From: Coniochaeta sp. PMI_546
Taxonomy: Eukaryota > Ascomycota > Sordariomycetes > Coniochaetales > Coniochaetaceae
Assembly (NCBI GenBank): GCA_021432605.1
Contig: MU271153.1
Coordinates: 620,001 to 684,000, forward strand
Direction: 5' to 3'
Length of the DNA stretch: 64,000 nt
Part shown: in pieces, positions 1 through 11,623 of the stretch
Position numbering within the stretch: the stretch's first letter is position 1
How the letters are laid out: every line of letters begins with the position of its first letter
Notes under the pieces: model-generated
What the model saw: the letters and a program-made list of their open reading frames with translations, nothing else
Told to the model about the DNA's origin: nothing
Databases searched by the model: none
Translations under genes and position numbers: made by a program

Positions 1-190
1 GTGAATTTTTTGGACTGTCATTACTGTTATATATAGCTTATCAACTACTAAATATTGTTTCTGCATTGTCCCATGACCTTTTAGGTTCGGAACGTGATGT
101 CCGCATCCCTTAGTGGAGTCGAGAGTGTCTGGCGCTAAGCGCAGATAATGTAATGCAAAATAAGACATCCGGTATTCATCAAACCAATAA

Positions 191-277
191 GGATCGATAG
201 CTCAGCGGTAGAGCGTGGGATTGCAGTTAGCTGCAACAAATATCCTAAGGTCGCGTGTTCAATCCACGCTCGGTCCT
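191..277 (+). tRNA. tRNA-Cys (GCA) with a 15-nt intron
   Basis: A full cloverleaf can be drawn. The 7-bp acceptor stem pairs 191-197 with 270-276 (one G-U), with discriminator T at 277 as expected for tRNA-Cys. The D stem is GCTC/GAGC, the anticodon stem TGGGA (216-220) pairs with TCCTA (243-247), and the T stem GCGTG (253-257) pairs with CACGC (265-269) around TTCAATC. The 22-nt anticodon loop needs a 15-nt intron at 227-241, directly after position 37, the normal site for eukaryotic tRNA introns. The loop then reads TTGCAGA, giving anticodon GCA. The intron can pair with the anticodon side: TTGCAG (221-226) with CTGCAA (231-236). A T-run just after the gene (from 276) fits Pol III termination. 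Confidence 0.93.
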
Positions 278-555
278 TTTTGTCATTCTTGCTTCCATTT
301 TATTACTTACAATGGCATTTGTCGTGTGTCTCTTTCTATTCATATATGTGACATTTGCGATATGTGTGCAATATCTACCTTGCATTTTGCTTGATAATCG
401 GAAGAACTAACTGTATGTGACGACAACTCGCTTATACCACCGATAAACATTTCACAATTCACCTCTAATGCGCAGCTACAAACTTCCGGCCTCTTTAGTC
501 ACTGCTTCGATTGAAGATATACCCCGTACACTCTTTCCATACGCTATCTGACTCT
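278..555. other. intergenic, no gene seen
   Basis: AT-rich spacer between the tRNA terminator and the 3' end of the BYS1-like gene. No ORF, repeat or RNA gene can be supported. Confidence 0.5.
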
Positions 556-1026
556 TCAAGCAGCACAAATCGTAAAAGTAACATCCTGATCACTCCCGCA
601 CACCTTGGTCTGACTTCCACCGGGGGAGGTACCAGCAGGCCAGACGATGGAAGGGCAGCTCGCCGCGCTCGAGACCACCAGCTTCTTGCCGGGGAACGGG
701 TCGCCGAAGACGTCGCTCAGATCGTACCAGATCTTGTCGTTGTCGAGGCTGTACGCGAAGTTGGTCTGGGGTGCGCCGGTGTACAGGCCGTCGGCTGGGA
801 TGGTGATCTTGAGGGCCTTGCCGCCGGTGGTGGGGTCTTTGACGAACTGCTCGGCGTAGGAGCCGCCGTGGGCGCTGAGGCGCCAGGGCCCGTCAATCGC
901 GGAGCCGACCGACCAGACTGAGACGTCGACGTCGCAGTTGTTGACTACCCTGGCCTTGCCGACGGCTGAGACGGAGGTGGCGAGGCCGAGGGCGAAGGTC
1001 GTGAGTGTGAGGAGGGAGGTATACAT
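556..1026 (-). CDS. secreted BYS1/thaumatin-like small protein
   Basis: A 156-residue intronless ORF. It begins with a textbook signal peptide (about residues 1-21, hydrophobic core then ATSVSA), so the product is secreted. The mature part has the layout of the Blastomyces yeast-phase-specific protein (BYS1) family, a compact beta-rich domain of fungal secreted proteins related to thaumatin-like folds: an N-terminal ARVVNNCDVDVSVWSVG motif, a central WYDLSDVFGDPFPGKK segment, and several cysteines (ACPS-like and VCGSD) that could form disulfides. Family members are expressed in a developmental or morphotype-dependent way. The molecular function is not known and nothing catalytic is visible. 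Start choice: the only ATG in front of the signal peptide. Confidence 0.85.
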   Translation of the reverse strand: MYTSLLTLTTFALGLATSVSAVGKARVVNNCDVDVSVWSVGSAIDGPWRLSAHGGSYAEQFVKDPTTGGKALKITIPADGLYTGAPQTNFAYSLDNDKIWYDLSDVFGDPFPGKKLVVSSAASCPSIVWPAGTSPGGSQTKVCGSDQDVTFTICAA

Positions 1027-1874
1027 GTTGAGTGGTTGACTGACTGTTGATCGAAGTATTTCGATAAATCAGGAAGACTGATCGGTTAATATATGGTGAT
1101 ATGTTTTGGAAGCTGGCTGTGGTGCGAGAGTGTGATGTGATGAGCTATCGGTACATTGTCTTGACGATAGAACCAGCGGCCATTTATATACTTACGAGTC
1201 ACCTTCTAGACATTTCTACCTTCACTATGATCGACAGTAGGAATAAGACATAAATAGGACTCCGTAACTATCACCGTAAGACAGACTGCGGACTTTGACA
1301 TCATAATGTGGTATCAGTTGACAATACGTTGGCTGCCAGGCGCGGAATACTACCCTATGAGGCGTGGTCCCTGATTCTCGATGAGCAGGTAGTTCACGTG
1401 CCCCTCTATACGAACTGTCTCTCGAGACAAACAGTCGCGCGGTAGTTCGCGGCAGTTATTCCTGTCGCTGTCAGCATACGCGACTATACGAGTTATTTCA
1501 AGTGCTTCGCCATCGTAGGATTATGACGGATCACCGTTACACCACTGGCAGTGTGACGGGCGATCGATCGTGCCAAGAATCGTATTCATGACTGTGGGGA
1601 ATGTAGGGATATATAGTACATGCAGATCGGTTGACTCCATCCAGTCAGCATCTCCAGTTCATATTCAGTTTGTCAGAGCATAGTGGTCTGCCTGAAACTC
1701 TGGATATACCTGCCTGCTGTCTTACTATCTGATCCAATTTTGGGGCTGCGGAATTTCCAATCGCCGTCACTCTCCCTCGTGTTCTGGTCTACAGAACCTA
1801 GCCCACTGTGCCCGATGAGAGCTATTGGGCGCGTCCACTCAGCTGTTATGTATGTGCTAATCCACTGCTACCTG
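1027..1874. other. intergenic: upstream region of the BYS1-like gene and 3' flank of the rhodopsin-like gene
   Basis: Holds the BYS1-like promoter on its left side. A 91-codon plus-strand ORF (1683-1958) overlaps the end of the rhodopsin-like gene and has no family signature, so it is not called. Confidence 0.4.
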
Positions 1875-3242
1875 TTAGACGCGATTGTCGCCCATATCGT
1901 CCATCTCGAATTTAGAATCGCGGATGTGATACTGAATGTTGATCTCCTGGGTCTGTAGTATCTCGCCCTTTCCTAGCTCATGTACCAATACGCTCTTGTC
2001 GCTCCAATCGTCGCTACTGGCTTTCCGGAGTGACTTTAATCTCTTGATGCCAATCTCCAGGGCTCTCCGCTTCTGACTCGCGGCGACAACAATTGTGTTA
2101 GACCGTGCCATTGAGCCAGCGCCATAGCTCTTCGTATGATATGTGTCGTCGGAAGACGAGGCGTTGAGACGGCGAGTGGTTGCTTTGACTTCGCGGATAA
2201 GCACCCTAAGAACTGGGATTGACGACGCCATAATTGTCGTGGCAACCTCAGCTGCTCCCCATGCCACCAGGTTATATCCCTGGACTTGAGACTATTAGCG
2301 CTCGTGTTTTGGGTCAGGATGTTGATAGACTTACAGGTGAAGTCTCCGTCGGCCAAGAGGGGGATCTTGGCAGACTTGACAAAGGCAGTACACCCGGCGC
2401 TGGGTACCATGCATGTGAGTTACTCTGCCTCACCGGGATTTTGGTTGCGGTATGGTACTCACAAGACGCCCATGCTCATGGCCACTGCTACGCCAATTTT
2501 CTCTTTCTTCTTCATCTGCAAGTTCCAGACGACAGACCACGGCAGTAAAGCTAGGACGATATCCATGACGCCGGAGTAAGCTAGGGGCTGTCAGCTTCCT
2601 ACATCATACGGATACATGTTGGCCTACGACGGATCATACATCCAGCTAAAATTCCGTAAACAATATTGACCCGAGGATCCCAGCAGCTGCCAGGTTCGTC
2701 CCGATTCCAGGTTTTTGCCACCGGGTTACATTGTATCCACGGAATGAGCGCATGGACGCCCATGAGGAGGTTCATGGACAAGATGATAAACCAGATGGCT
2801 GGTTTCATCCTGCCCTCTGCGATGCGCAGCAGGGTGACGCCGAAGGAGGTTTTGCTCCAGACAGCTCCCAGAATTGATGCAGAAGCGGCAACATTCCCCA
2901 GGATTTGGGTGGTTTGTAGATGGCTTGCGTCGATGGCAGAGATGTGCTTGCCGAAACCCAAGGAGATGCTGACGCTAACGCATATAACGTCAACCACAAA
3001 TGCAAGCTGAGTTGTGAAGTCAGTGTGTGACCTCTAAGTGGTAGGGCCTTCATACGAGAACATACCCAAGAGGCCACCAGTACGTGGTCGTCCCACCAGA
3101 ACCCGCGATTCTTCAGAAACTTGCAGTATAGTCGAAGAGCCAAGAACAAGCCTGAGAATCCAAGAAGCAGCCACACGACGGCGTTGAGCTGGGGGCCGAG
3201 GTCTTCCATTGTCTCCATTGTGGAGGTCTCCATACTGCTCAA
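1875..3242 (-). CDS. fungal rhodopsin-domain integral membrane protein (Pth11-like family)
   Basis: Five exons on the minus strand: 3242-3066, 3006-2640, 2580-2463, 2399-2335, 2284-1875. Together 1137 nt, giving 378 residues. The four introns are 50-63 nt; donors include GTATGT, GTATGA, GTGAGT and GTAAGT, acceptors CAG, TAG, CAG and AAG. The protein has repeated hydrophobic segments: VVWLLLGFSGLFLALRLYC, then FWWDDHVLVAS, the extended DVICVSVSISLGFGKH helix, a cysteine-containing loop near WIQCNPV and GSCWDP, and SGVMDIVLALLPW. It ends in AEVATTIMASSIPVLRVLIR and a polar cytoplasmic tail of about 90 residues rich in S, T and K. This is the pattern of the fungal rhodopsin domain (Pfam Fung_rhodopsin), found in Pth11-like orphan receptors and CFEM-GPCRs. 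No CFEM domain precedes it. Ligand and signalling role are unknown. The last intron uses AAG rather than a downstream CAG because only AAG keeps the conserved frame. Confidence 0.85.
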
Positions 3243-5618
3243 CAGGTGTTGAAGTAAAGTGAGAATTGAAGATAGGAGTTGCAGGACAAGTATAGCAATG
3301 AAGGATCAGCCACAGGAGCAGAACTTGCCGCGCTCAAACGCTCAGCGCAGTTGAAAGTCAAGGGAGAAACCGAGGTTTGCACAGGACCTGAGGAAGGAGA
3401 CGAGAGTCTGGGTATGGAGGCATAACTGCATCTTAAGGCGAGCATCGGTGGCTGTAGAGATGCGTAAGCCTGGTCATGACGACAACCACAAAGCTAGATA
3501 TTTGGACGTCAAACGGTTAAACGAAAGGCAAAAAGCGGTATCAGAGGGAGGAATAATCATACAAGGACCTGCCCTTAGGATCGATGGGAAGCGGAAGGCT
3601 AAATGCAAGTGTTGCAGAGTTCAGTACTCGAGTAAGATGCTTGGTTAGTGGGCGACAATCCGGAGAAGCTTCCTTGGGACTTGAAGAAGGTGAAGTGTAG
3701 GAATAGTGCTCGTGATATTATAGAAAGGCAAGAATATTGGGCTGGGCCAGCCGGCCTGCTTTGGCACCAGGTCGGAATAGCTCTTCTTCAGGATCGTCTG
3801 CTTCCAGATCGAGCTACAGTCAGTCCATGCCAGGTTTATTCGGGGAAATCATGGATCAATGTCCCGGTTCGCAACCATGGATCAGCGCCGTCGTGCCTGA
3901 AGATCAAACAGACAGACTCCCTCAGCCATGCCGGGCATAGAATGGTATCAATACCAGGTGAAAAGTTCCCGTCTCTGCATCGAATGGCAACTGACGTGCC
4001 ACAAGAATAATCTTGAAGCATGCAGAACAGGTTGGGGTTCCGACCGGTCCTTTGGCAGCTGTGTGGAAGCCATTCTGGAACAGGAGCAGATTGATGTTTC
4101 GCCATGCGACCATACCGAATATTTTGCTATCGTCGCGAGCTTCCTCGACGGCATGAGAAGCTTCGCCCGCTGGGAACCAGCACAACACAGCCACTCGGCT
4201 GAATATAGGCTTCTGAGATACAGCGACAACCACTTTAAAGTACACCTGTCGCGCCGCCGAAGTGTAGAAGTGGTACACGTCGCGGTCTTGGGAGACAGAG
4301 TGGTGGAGTGGATGTGAAGCAAGACGTGATGCTAGCGTCTTCAGCTCTCCTTTTCATTCTTTCTCGTCTGATATGAATACACCGAAATGATACGATAGCG
4401 AAATCTTGTCGATGATAGCGTTCAGGGTGTCGAGGACATTGTCAGCCAGGTCAAATGGAGACCTGATCACGAGTTTTGTCAGTCATAATGTCCGATACCT
4501 GGAGTTTACTACCTGCAGTACGGGAGGGACGCTAAGTAAATTAGTGCCGTAGGGCTGATTGTGAGGGGTCATGGGGGTTACGATAAGCCATACAAGTCCC
4601 TAGCAGGGCGATAAGAGCCTCCTAACTTTTGCCCTGTCATGCTGAAAGCAGTGGCTCAACCCCGATATTTCTGCAGGGCGTCGCCACTGCAATCCCTTAG
4701 CTAAGGTAGCTTCGAGTTCACCGGTGTAGACAAGCATTGAAGAGTTTCCAATTCTCATTCTGGCCTGCAAGTCTGGCATGACCCAATCAACATGATGAAT
4801 ATCACATCTCTGGATGGTGCGTGGCTCTTGGAGCAGACGGATCCACCGGCAAACGAGCTGCTATGGCATACAAGCAGCTAAAGAGTACCTTATCGATTCC
4901 CAATTCTGAGAAGAACACTGCCAGAGGTTGACTACGAGAAGAACGTGGAAATGAGCTCGGGGTAGCACAAGCAAGTTAATCAGGTATGCTGGAACAGATC
5001 AGGGTGTCGAAGGCCATGCTTGATTGAGCGATATCGAGGAGATGGTCTTGTTTTGCTCATTTTCCTTTATTTTTTCCCGTCTTCTTCTTCTTCTTCTTTT
5101 TTTCTACCCCTAGAGCAGGCTGGATGGGAGCACTTCCTGTGACACTGGATCCTCTGTTCAAAGAACGCTTCATAACTGTAATTAACGTACAAAGAGCTTC
5201 TGCTGAATCCACTGGTCTTCAATAAGGTACCTATTGAATTTTTATTGGCCGTGGCATTTGCAGTGATAGGCTTCACCGGTACCGTATAGTTCGAGGGAAC
5301 AATACGATGGTACAGTATTGTCTTGTAGGGTGCGTGTCGCCCCGCGAAATGACAATTGAGAAGACCCCATACATAGCCGCCCGTTTAGACAAAAATATCA
5401 TTCGTAGTTGGCCAACCTCAGCCGAACACAGTCGTCCTTTATTCCAATAATAAACATAGCGCGACAGCGTCAACATTCTACTTCTACTTCTACTTCTGTC
5501 CTACTCAGCTGTCAAATCACCCAGTTGCCATATTCGGTGTATATTTGACGCGCATTCGAGCATTACCCAAGGTCCATATTCCTTGACGTGCAAAATACAC
5601 TCTCTCTCTCCCCCCAGG
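3243..5618. other. 2.4-kb intergenic region, no supported gene
   Basis: Several overlapping ORFs of 60-130 codons lie at 3448-4322 on both strands. The most protein-like is minus strand 4278-3922, with hydrophobic stretches such as VYFKVVVAVSQKPIFS, but I recognise no family and see no consistent exon structure. A pure CTT-type microsatellite lies near 5082-5100. The right end should carry the rtt106 promoter. Confidence 0.4.
5082..5100. repeat. (CTT)n microsatellite
   Basis: Pure trinucleotide run followed by a T-tract, in noncoding DNA. Confidence 0.8.
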
Positions 5619-7140
5619 ATGACAGTCGCCCTGGACGAGCAGAGGCTCGGCCTCGTCTTCCAGAGCCGGCCAGACATCCTCGCCGGCATACAAAAAGCAG
5701 CTGGTCTGTCTAACCTGGTTCCGCAATCTTTCGTCTGATGGCCACCGGCTAAGAAGTGTAACTCCAGACTCTCCACAGCGCGTATCTCTCTTCAACGAAA
5801 TCGCCAGCTTCGTCTACGACCGACTACCAACCGACGACCGAGAACAAGACCAGCCCGCCGCCAAGCGCAGGAGGGTCGAAGTGGCCGGCGGCCATGCGTC
5901 GTCCAAACCCTTGAACGGCGCCCCAGCCGGCACGGTGGAAGCAGTCAACGGCGCGGACGCAGCGGCGGCGGATCCGGTGCTGCTCGAGATCAAGGACATC
6001 TCCTTGACAGTGCCGCAGCGCAAGAAATACGACCTGTGCTTCACCAAGAACTTCCTCTATGCCAGGGCCGCTGGTTCGGCCGTGCCGGTGCAGGGAATCG
6101 TGTATGCATGGAGGGACATTGGTACATTTCTTGCCTCCCTCAAGTCACACAAGCCTACGGCCAGCTAACCCGTCTCTCTCTTCGGAAAAACAGAACACGT
6201 CTTCTGCCTCCCCGTCCCCGAAAAATCAGCAGTGCAGCACAACTACGTCCTCTTCCCCCGCGGCTCCTACCTCCCCTCCCCAAAGGCCTCGAACGCCTCC
6301 TCCCCCGAACTCGAACCCCTGGTCTTCACCGTCTCCTCCGCCGCCCCGAAACCAAACACCGTGTCCGGCACCATGGCCGGCGCCGCGGCCTCCGTGTCCG
6401 ACAGCTACACGGCCCTCTTCGACTGGGCCCTCACGACATTCCTGCGCTCGGGCGGCAACACCACCACCACCACCCCCGCCATCGTGACGGCCGACGCGCG
6501 CGTCTTCCACTCCGCCGCGCGGCAGCCGTTCCGGCCCGCCGAGAAGGCCGTGCACGTCAAGGCCTTCCGGGGCAGCAAGGACGGGTACCTCTTCTTCCTG
6601 CCGACGGGGATCCTCTGGGGCTTCAAGAAGCCGCTGCTGTTCCTGCCGCTCGACCAGGTCGTGGCCGTGAGCTACACGAGCGTGCTGCAGAGGACGTTCA
6701 ACATCGTCGTCGAGGTGGACGTGGGCAACCCGGACGGCAAGACGGAGGAGATTGAGTTTGCTATGCTGGACCAGGAGGATTATCAGGGGATCAACGAGAT
6801 GTATATTCATCGCCACGGACTGCAGGACCGGAGCATGGCTGATGCGAGGAAGGCGAAGAGGCAGCTGGCCGAAAACGCGAGGAGGAAGGCTGATGGTGGT
6901 GAAGGCGGGGTTGAGGGTGGTGAGGGCGGTGCGGACGATGGGCTCACGGAGTTGGAGAGGGCGCATCTGGAGGCTGAGCAGCAGCTGCAGGATGAGGAGG
7001 ACGAGGACGAGGAGGACTATGACCCCGGGAGCGAGGGCGAGAGCGAAGGTTCGGGCTCATCTAGTGACGAGGAGGAGGATGGCGAGGGTGAGGCTGGGGG
7101 CTCCGATGAGGAAGAGGAGGATGAGGGAGGGGAGGAGTGA
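5619..7140 (+). CDS. rtt106: histone chaperone Rtt106
   Basis: Three exons: 5619-5703, 5768-6121, 6194-7140. They total 1386 nt, giving 461 residues. Rtt106 binds newly made H3-H4 acetylated on H3K56 and deposits it behind replication forks and at silenced loci. Seen here: an N-terminal helical region (after the splice, [15 protein letters not shown]); a basic stretch KRRRVE; a first PH-like half with [15 protein letters not shown] and [12 protein letters not shown]; and the second PH half with [20 protein letters not shown], then [11 protein letters not shown]-type strands and [10 protein letters not shown]. The C-terminus is a long acidic tail of Asp/Glu/Gly/Ser (about the last 70 residues), typical of histone chaperones. 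The first intron (64 nt, GTCTGT donor) is needed to join the ATG exon to the conserved frame. Its 3' end faces mcu about 310 bp away. Confidence 0.93.
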
Positions 7141-7449
7141 GGGATCTAGCAATGCATACTGTACCATCAGCAGATCTGGACTCTAAAGTGTACGAGTGGT
7201 AGCTTGGACAAGAGACTGGGTCGCTACGAACTCCGCACCATGAATGTGAGCCAACATGTCTCAGCTTTCTGTCGTGCTTTGCGATTAAGTGATCATGCTC
7301 TTTCGTGTGTTCTGTGTCTCCTAACTCCTAGCTATGCCCCCAAATGACGTGTATATGCAATGGCGTGTATATCCTATGATTGACAGAAAAGAAAAGCAGG
7401 GGATATCTTATACTCGCTTTGGCGTGCAGCTGTATGCCCGCCATCAATC
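7141..7449. other. convergent 3' flanks of rtt106 and mcu
   Basis: A 309-bp spacer between two stop codons. It must hold both 3' UTRs. Nothing else is seen. Confidence 0.5.
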
Positions 7450-9022
7450 CTAAGCCGCCGTAACACCCTCAACCTTCTCCCTCTGGCTCTCCATCTTCTT
7501 CTCCTCCGCCTTCTTGTTCTCGGTCTTCGAACTCCGCTTGTCGTCGTCGCCATCGTCGTCATCATCATCACTGACAGCCCTCTTCTTGCCCTTCTTCTCC
7601 TTATCCAGCACATCCTTGACCTCGTCCCCCAACAGCTTGGTCTCGTCCCACTCGACATCATACTCGACAGCCACAGCCTTGATCTCCTTCCGCAGCGCGT
7701 TCGCCTCCTCGACCAGGCTCTCCCACTTGCGGATGTCGAAGCCCCTCGACTCGTACAGCGCGTTCTGCCGCCGCGACACCGTGATGTTCATGGCCGCCTT
7801 GTAGCTCAGATCGCGGTTGATGTACAGAAACCACAGGTAACCGCCCATGATCGTCGTCAGGCCGGCCAGGTACGTCACGGGCTCGACAAGGTCCCAGCCG
7901 TACTCCGTCTGGAAGGTGATGTAGTACACCACGCCCCACCACCCAGACAGCAGGACGAACCCGCCCTTGGCGAGGCGGTGGGCGCTGCGGTGGGCGAGCT
8001 CGTCGCACTCGTGCTTGAGGCTGGCCATCTCCTCGATCTGCTTGGTCATCTTGCGCAGGCGCATGCGCATGTAGTACGTCCGGTCGTTGAACGAGGGCAC
8101 GCCGACGCGCATCTCGATGCCGTAGCCCTCGACCTCGATGGCGAACTCGCGGCCCCTGGCGGCGTCCCTGATGAAGTCGCCCATCTCCGTGCTGCTGCTC
8201 CAGCGCACCCAGTTCTTCTCCTTGTGCTCGCGCTCCGGACCCTCGCGGCCGAGGCCGGAGAAGGAGGCGACATTGGGCGGGGTCCCGGCGTCGCCGCTGG
8301 CGGCTGCGCTGGCGGAGGGCTGGTTCGTCTCTTCTCGGTGCCGGAGCTCGGACTGCGTCGTGCCCGAGCTGGAGCTGCCTTCTGTGTCCTCGGCGCGGAA
8401 GTAGACGTTTGGTATCTTCTCCTTTCCGTCTTCGATCACGGGGGGGAGCTCGGCTTGGATGAGGCGCTCGACGTAGGACAGCGGTTGTTGCGGGTGGACG
8501 AGGAGGGCGAGCGGTTGGATCTCGTCGTTGGCAGAGATGGCACGGGCGTAGTCTTTGCTGTTGTTGGATTTGTCTTTCTCGACGCTGATGGGGAGGGGGA
8601 GGATGAGTTTTAGCAGACGGGTTGGGGTTGTTAGGAGCTTGCCTAGAGAGAGAAATTGTGATCAGTAGGACTTGTCAAATTGAGAAACGAGCAGGCAGTC
8701 TCAAGGCTATCTTACCCTTCCTCAACGGCGGCTTCTCATGCCCCGGCTCTTTCACGGGCGGCGCGTCTGCATCTTCGCGGTGCCACGGCCTCTTGACCTG
8801 GTGTTGCAGGACTCTGTCTTCCTGCTCGTGGTCATCTAGCGGCTTCAGTTCGCCGTCGTCACGTCGGATGGGTGATATCGAGAACAGCCGGCGTGGTGTT
8901 GCAGGGTTGTTCCAGCAAGGAGCGTAGACTGGAGCTTGCCGTCGGTAGATCCCGGCCAGAAGCCGCGAAGGTTTGGAGCTCAATGTTGCATGTCGAGCCA
9001 ACCGTCTGCACGCATGATCCAT
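7450..9022 (-). CDS. mcu: mitochondrial calcium uniporter pore subunit (MCU)
   Basis: Two exons, 9022-8716 and 8642-7450, separated by a 73-nt GTAAGA...TAG intron; 1500 nt, 499 residues. MCU forms the tetrameric Ca2+ channel of the inner mitochondrial membrane. The N-terminus is rich in Arg and Ser and lacks acids for about 50 residues, as in a matrix-targeting presequence. A matrix domain follows, then a coiled coil ([19 protein letters not shown]). Two transmembrane helices follow, [20 protein letters not shown] and a second one ([19 protein letters not shown]). Between them lies the selectivity filter at residues 352-357, WDLVEP, the fungal form of the metazoan WDIMEP motif with the Ca2+-binding Asp and Glu kept. 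The C-terminus has a second coiled coil and a Lys/Glu/Asp-rich tail. Fungal MCUs work without EMRE. No MICU is encoded nearby. Confidence 0.93.
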
Positions 9023-11016
9023 CGCGTGTCGTATCTGTTGACGCAGCTGCCCCTTTTATTAAACTTCCCAATTAATTGGGGCCTCGTCACAAGCTGATGT
9101 TGTGCTCTGGAGCTGAGTCCATCATTGCGACAAGCAGGATGTCGGCCGGCGCGAGTCGTGTTAGCCCTGTTCGGGTTCGACGCATCGACACTGACGTCAC
9201 TGAAACTAAGCTAAGCTCCCTACCCTACTGTGTACACGAGAGTCTAGACTCAGCATAGACCAGGAATACCGTTGACCGGGGTGAGAGCACGTGACCGCCC
9301 TCCCATCGATCTCCCCATTGTCCACTGCTCTGGCACGTCTTCACGCCACGTCAGCTCTTGGGGGAACAGAAAAGCATGATGTTCGACTACCGGGCATCCT
9401 TCACTGTTTTTTTCTTGGCCTGGTTAAAGGACTTCCTGAGTACGATAAAGTCCAATGATGGAGGTCTTCTCTCCGGTAGCATCCGCCGACTCAACCCCAC
9501 CATAGCCGTCCGGGAAGAGTGGGGTTGTCGAGGTGGGATCTGTGCCAGCAAGGAGTGCCGGCGTTGGCAGACGCCCGGTGGTGATCCTCCGGCATCACAA
9601 GCGACCGTTGCGACCCTCGTGCATGTGAACGATCACCGCTGCATCTTGGACATCTGCCGGACGTCTGGATGGCGCAACAATGGCGTAAGCGACGGCTTCG
9701 CGACCGTGAGTCAGGTGGCCTCTGCTATCGCCGCTCACCCTTTCGCTCCGGCTACAGTGAGGGGGGAGATGACCTGATGAAGCCAAGAGACTCAGAGATA
9801 AGAGATGACCATGTGTTCCTGGAATGGTGCCTGCATAAGCACACAGTCTGCCACTATCAAGATCATAAGGCTCTGGCGGAACAGGGGAATATTCACGAGA
9901 GGGTTGGCGCCTTAGAGCCTAAACAGACTTTAAGCATGCCTGGCAGATAAGCTGAGTGAGACAGCCAGGGTCTGTCAGAACTTTGGGCTTGCTGAAGAAA
10001 CCCGAGACGGTGAAACTGCAGCGTTGCACTTCCTTGACTAGCACTCGAAGCTATTCCCGCACACGACCGACACCTTACCACAAGTTAGGCCAGGACGCTC
10101 TCATGTCGTTACCGGACAGGTCATCGGTCTCTGATCGACAGTCGTCATCACCAGCATTGGGAGCACTTGTGCCACACCTTTTGTCGTATTCAGACCCTTC
10201 CTTGCGGCTCGTGCAACTGGACCTCGGAGGGTGCAGAGATTTCTTGTCGCGGCGGAAGAGATTTTCTTTGCGCTTCGCATCGATTAGTCTCTTCGTTCCA
10301 ACGCTTTAATATCCGGGAACAACGCGGCACAAGCGCACAAAGTTTTTTCCCATGACGAGATATCGAGCGAGTGCACCACTCATCACATTCACCATATGCA
10401 TGCTCTGCAGGCCATCTCGCAGGAAAGGCGGTGAAGTGCCGTTTGAAGACTACACTGGACCAAACCAGGCGATCGATCAGTCCAGTTATCGAGATGTCGC
10501 CGTGCATCAACATCGAGGTGTGCGGGGCTCTATCGCTGTCTCACACGGTAGTACACACGTGTCAGCCTTCTTTGGTTGGTCCATCACCCAACCGGCAGTG
10601 GACAACAAGGTGCATGCTTGGCCTGACAGATCGCCCGTAGCGGAAACTCCGGTGGAGAAACTCTGTCTAGCGCCATTACCCACACAGACTGCCAGACACC
10701 AGACATACCTAAGGTAGGTACACAGTAAAAGACATGTAAGTGCCACTCTGCTGCGAGGACATGACCAAGAACTCGGAGCGTCCCGCGAGACCGTGTCATG
10801 CAGTTGCATAACTGGCATGGTCAGTCGAATTTAGGAGTAGTGAAACCGGTATTAATAGATGGCCGTCTGCCAACTCCCGCGGGAGCAGTCACCATCCTCT
10901 TCCTCACGTACACCCTACACCTAGAGTAACCGATAAGCAAAGACCGAGGAGGTGGACCTCTGCACTATCCATAAGCTTAACCGACTTGCATCACGCCATA
11001 AATATCACAACACACC
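9023..11016. other. 2-kb intergenic region, no supported gene
   Basis: Upstream of both mcu and the small protein at 11017. ORFs of 60-139 codons (for example 9358-9777 +) show no family signature or splice context. A short ACCTAAGGTAGGT motif lies near 10707-10719, one of several similar motifs in this window. Confidence 0.4.
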
Positions 11017-11623
11017 ATGACAGCACGTCATCACAGACCCTCGTGTCACGGAGAGGACCATCGTTATACTGCTGCCGCCAGCAGTCGGCGTGGTTCCACG
11101 TCATCCTTCAGCGATGAGGACGACATGATCACCCCGTGTCCCCTCGAGAGGCAGGAGAGTCGACGCGCAGATGCAGAGCGTCTTGATACACCACCGGCTC
11201 AAGAACCACGGCCGCAGGCACAGAGGCCCAAGTCATGGCGGGACGAAAACTGGCACTTCAACCCTCTGGACTGTGAAGGAGACGACGTCGACCCATCCAT
11301 GCTCTGGCGGACCATGCTTGCCATTGAGCGCGCCTTTGGCTGCTATAAATCAGCCCGTATGCGGGCGGCCATCGAGATGGGCGACAAAGAGGTCCCTGTG
11401 CGTAAGTGCTATGCGTTTTCCTGGCCGTCATATCAGAACAGAAAAACTAAGATAAAATCTTCCAGCGTCGAAAATATGTCTCGACTTGCTGAACGACAGC
11501 ATCGCGCAGCTGCCCGAGGAGGACAGGCGGCAGCTGGTAGACTTCCTCAACAGCGAGTCAGCAGACCCAAGACGACGGAGCACCAGTTCTTGGAAACGCC
11601 GTGTATTGCGTGTTCCACTGTAA
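11017..11623 (+). CDS. hypothetical polar protein, 180 residues
   Basis: Two exons, 11017-11401 and 11466-11623, with a 64-nt intron (GTAAGT donor, TTCCAG acceptor); 543 nt, 180 residues. The start sits in a good context (CACACCATGAC). The N-terminal half is disordered and rich in R, S, P and E. The C-terminal half looks folded: KSWRDENWHFNPLDCEGDDV, then a helix SMLWRTMLAIERAFGCYKSA, and after the splice PSKICLDLLNDSIAQLPEED, then RRQLVDFL and a basic tail. The splice is supported because the spliced frame gives a regular amphipathic helix, while reading through the intron gives low-complexity sequence. I do not recognise the family. Confidence 0.6.

Noticed and set aside
3836-4322. Long overlapping ORFs on both strands, one with hydrophobic stretches (minus, VYFKVVVAVSQKPIFS).
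   Set aside because: No family recognised, no good start context and no splice-consistent extension; equally long ORFs lie in the other frames.
5881-6755. Long plus- and minus-strand ORFs overlapping rtt106, including Pro-, Arg- and His-rich translations.
   Set aside because: Shadows of the GC-rich rtt106 exon; the Rtt106 frame has the conserved PH motifs.
7978-8613. A 211-codon plus-strand ORF opposite mcu.
   Set aside because: Low-complexity Leu/Ala/Gly-rich antisense shadow of a GC-rich exon.
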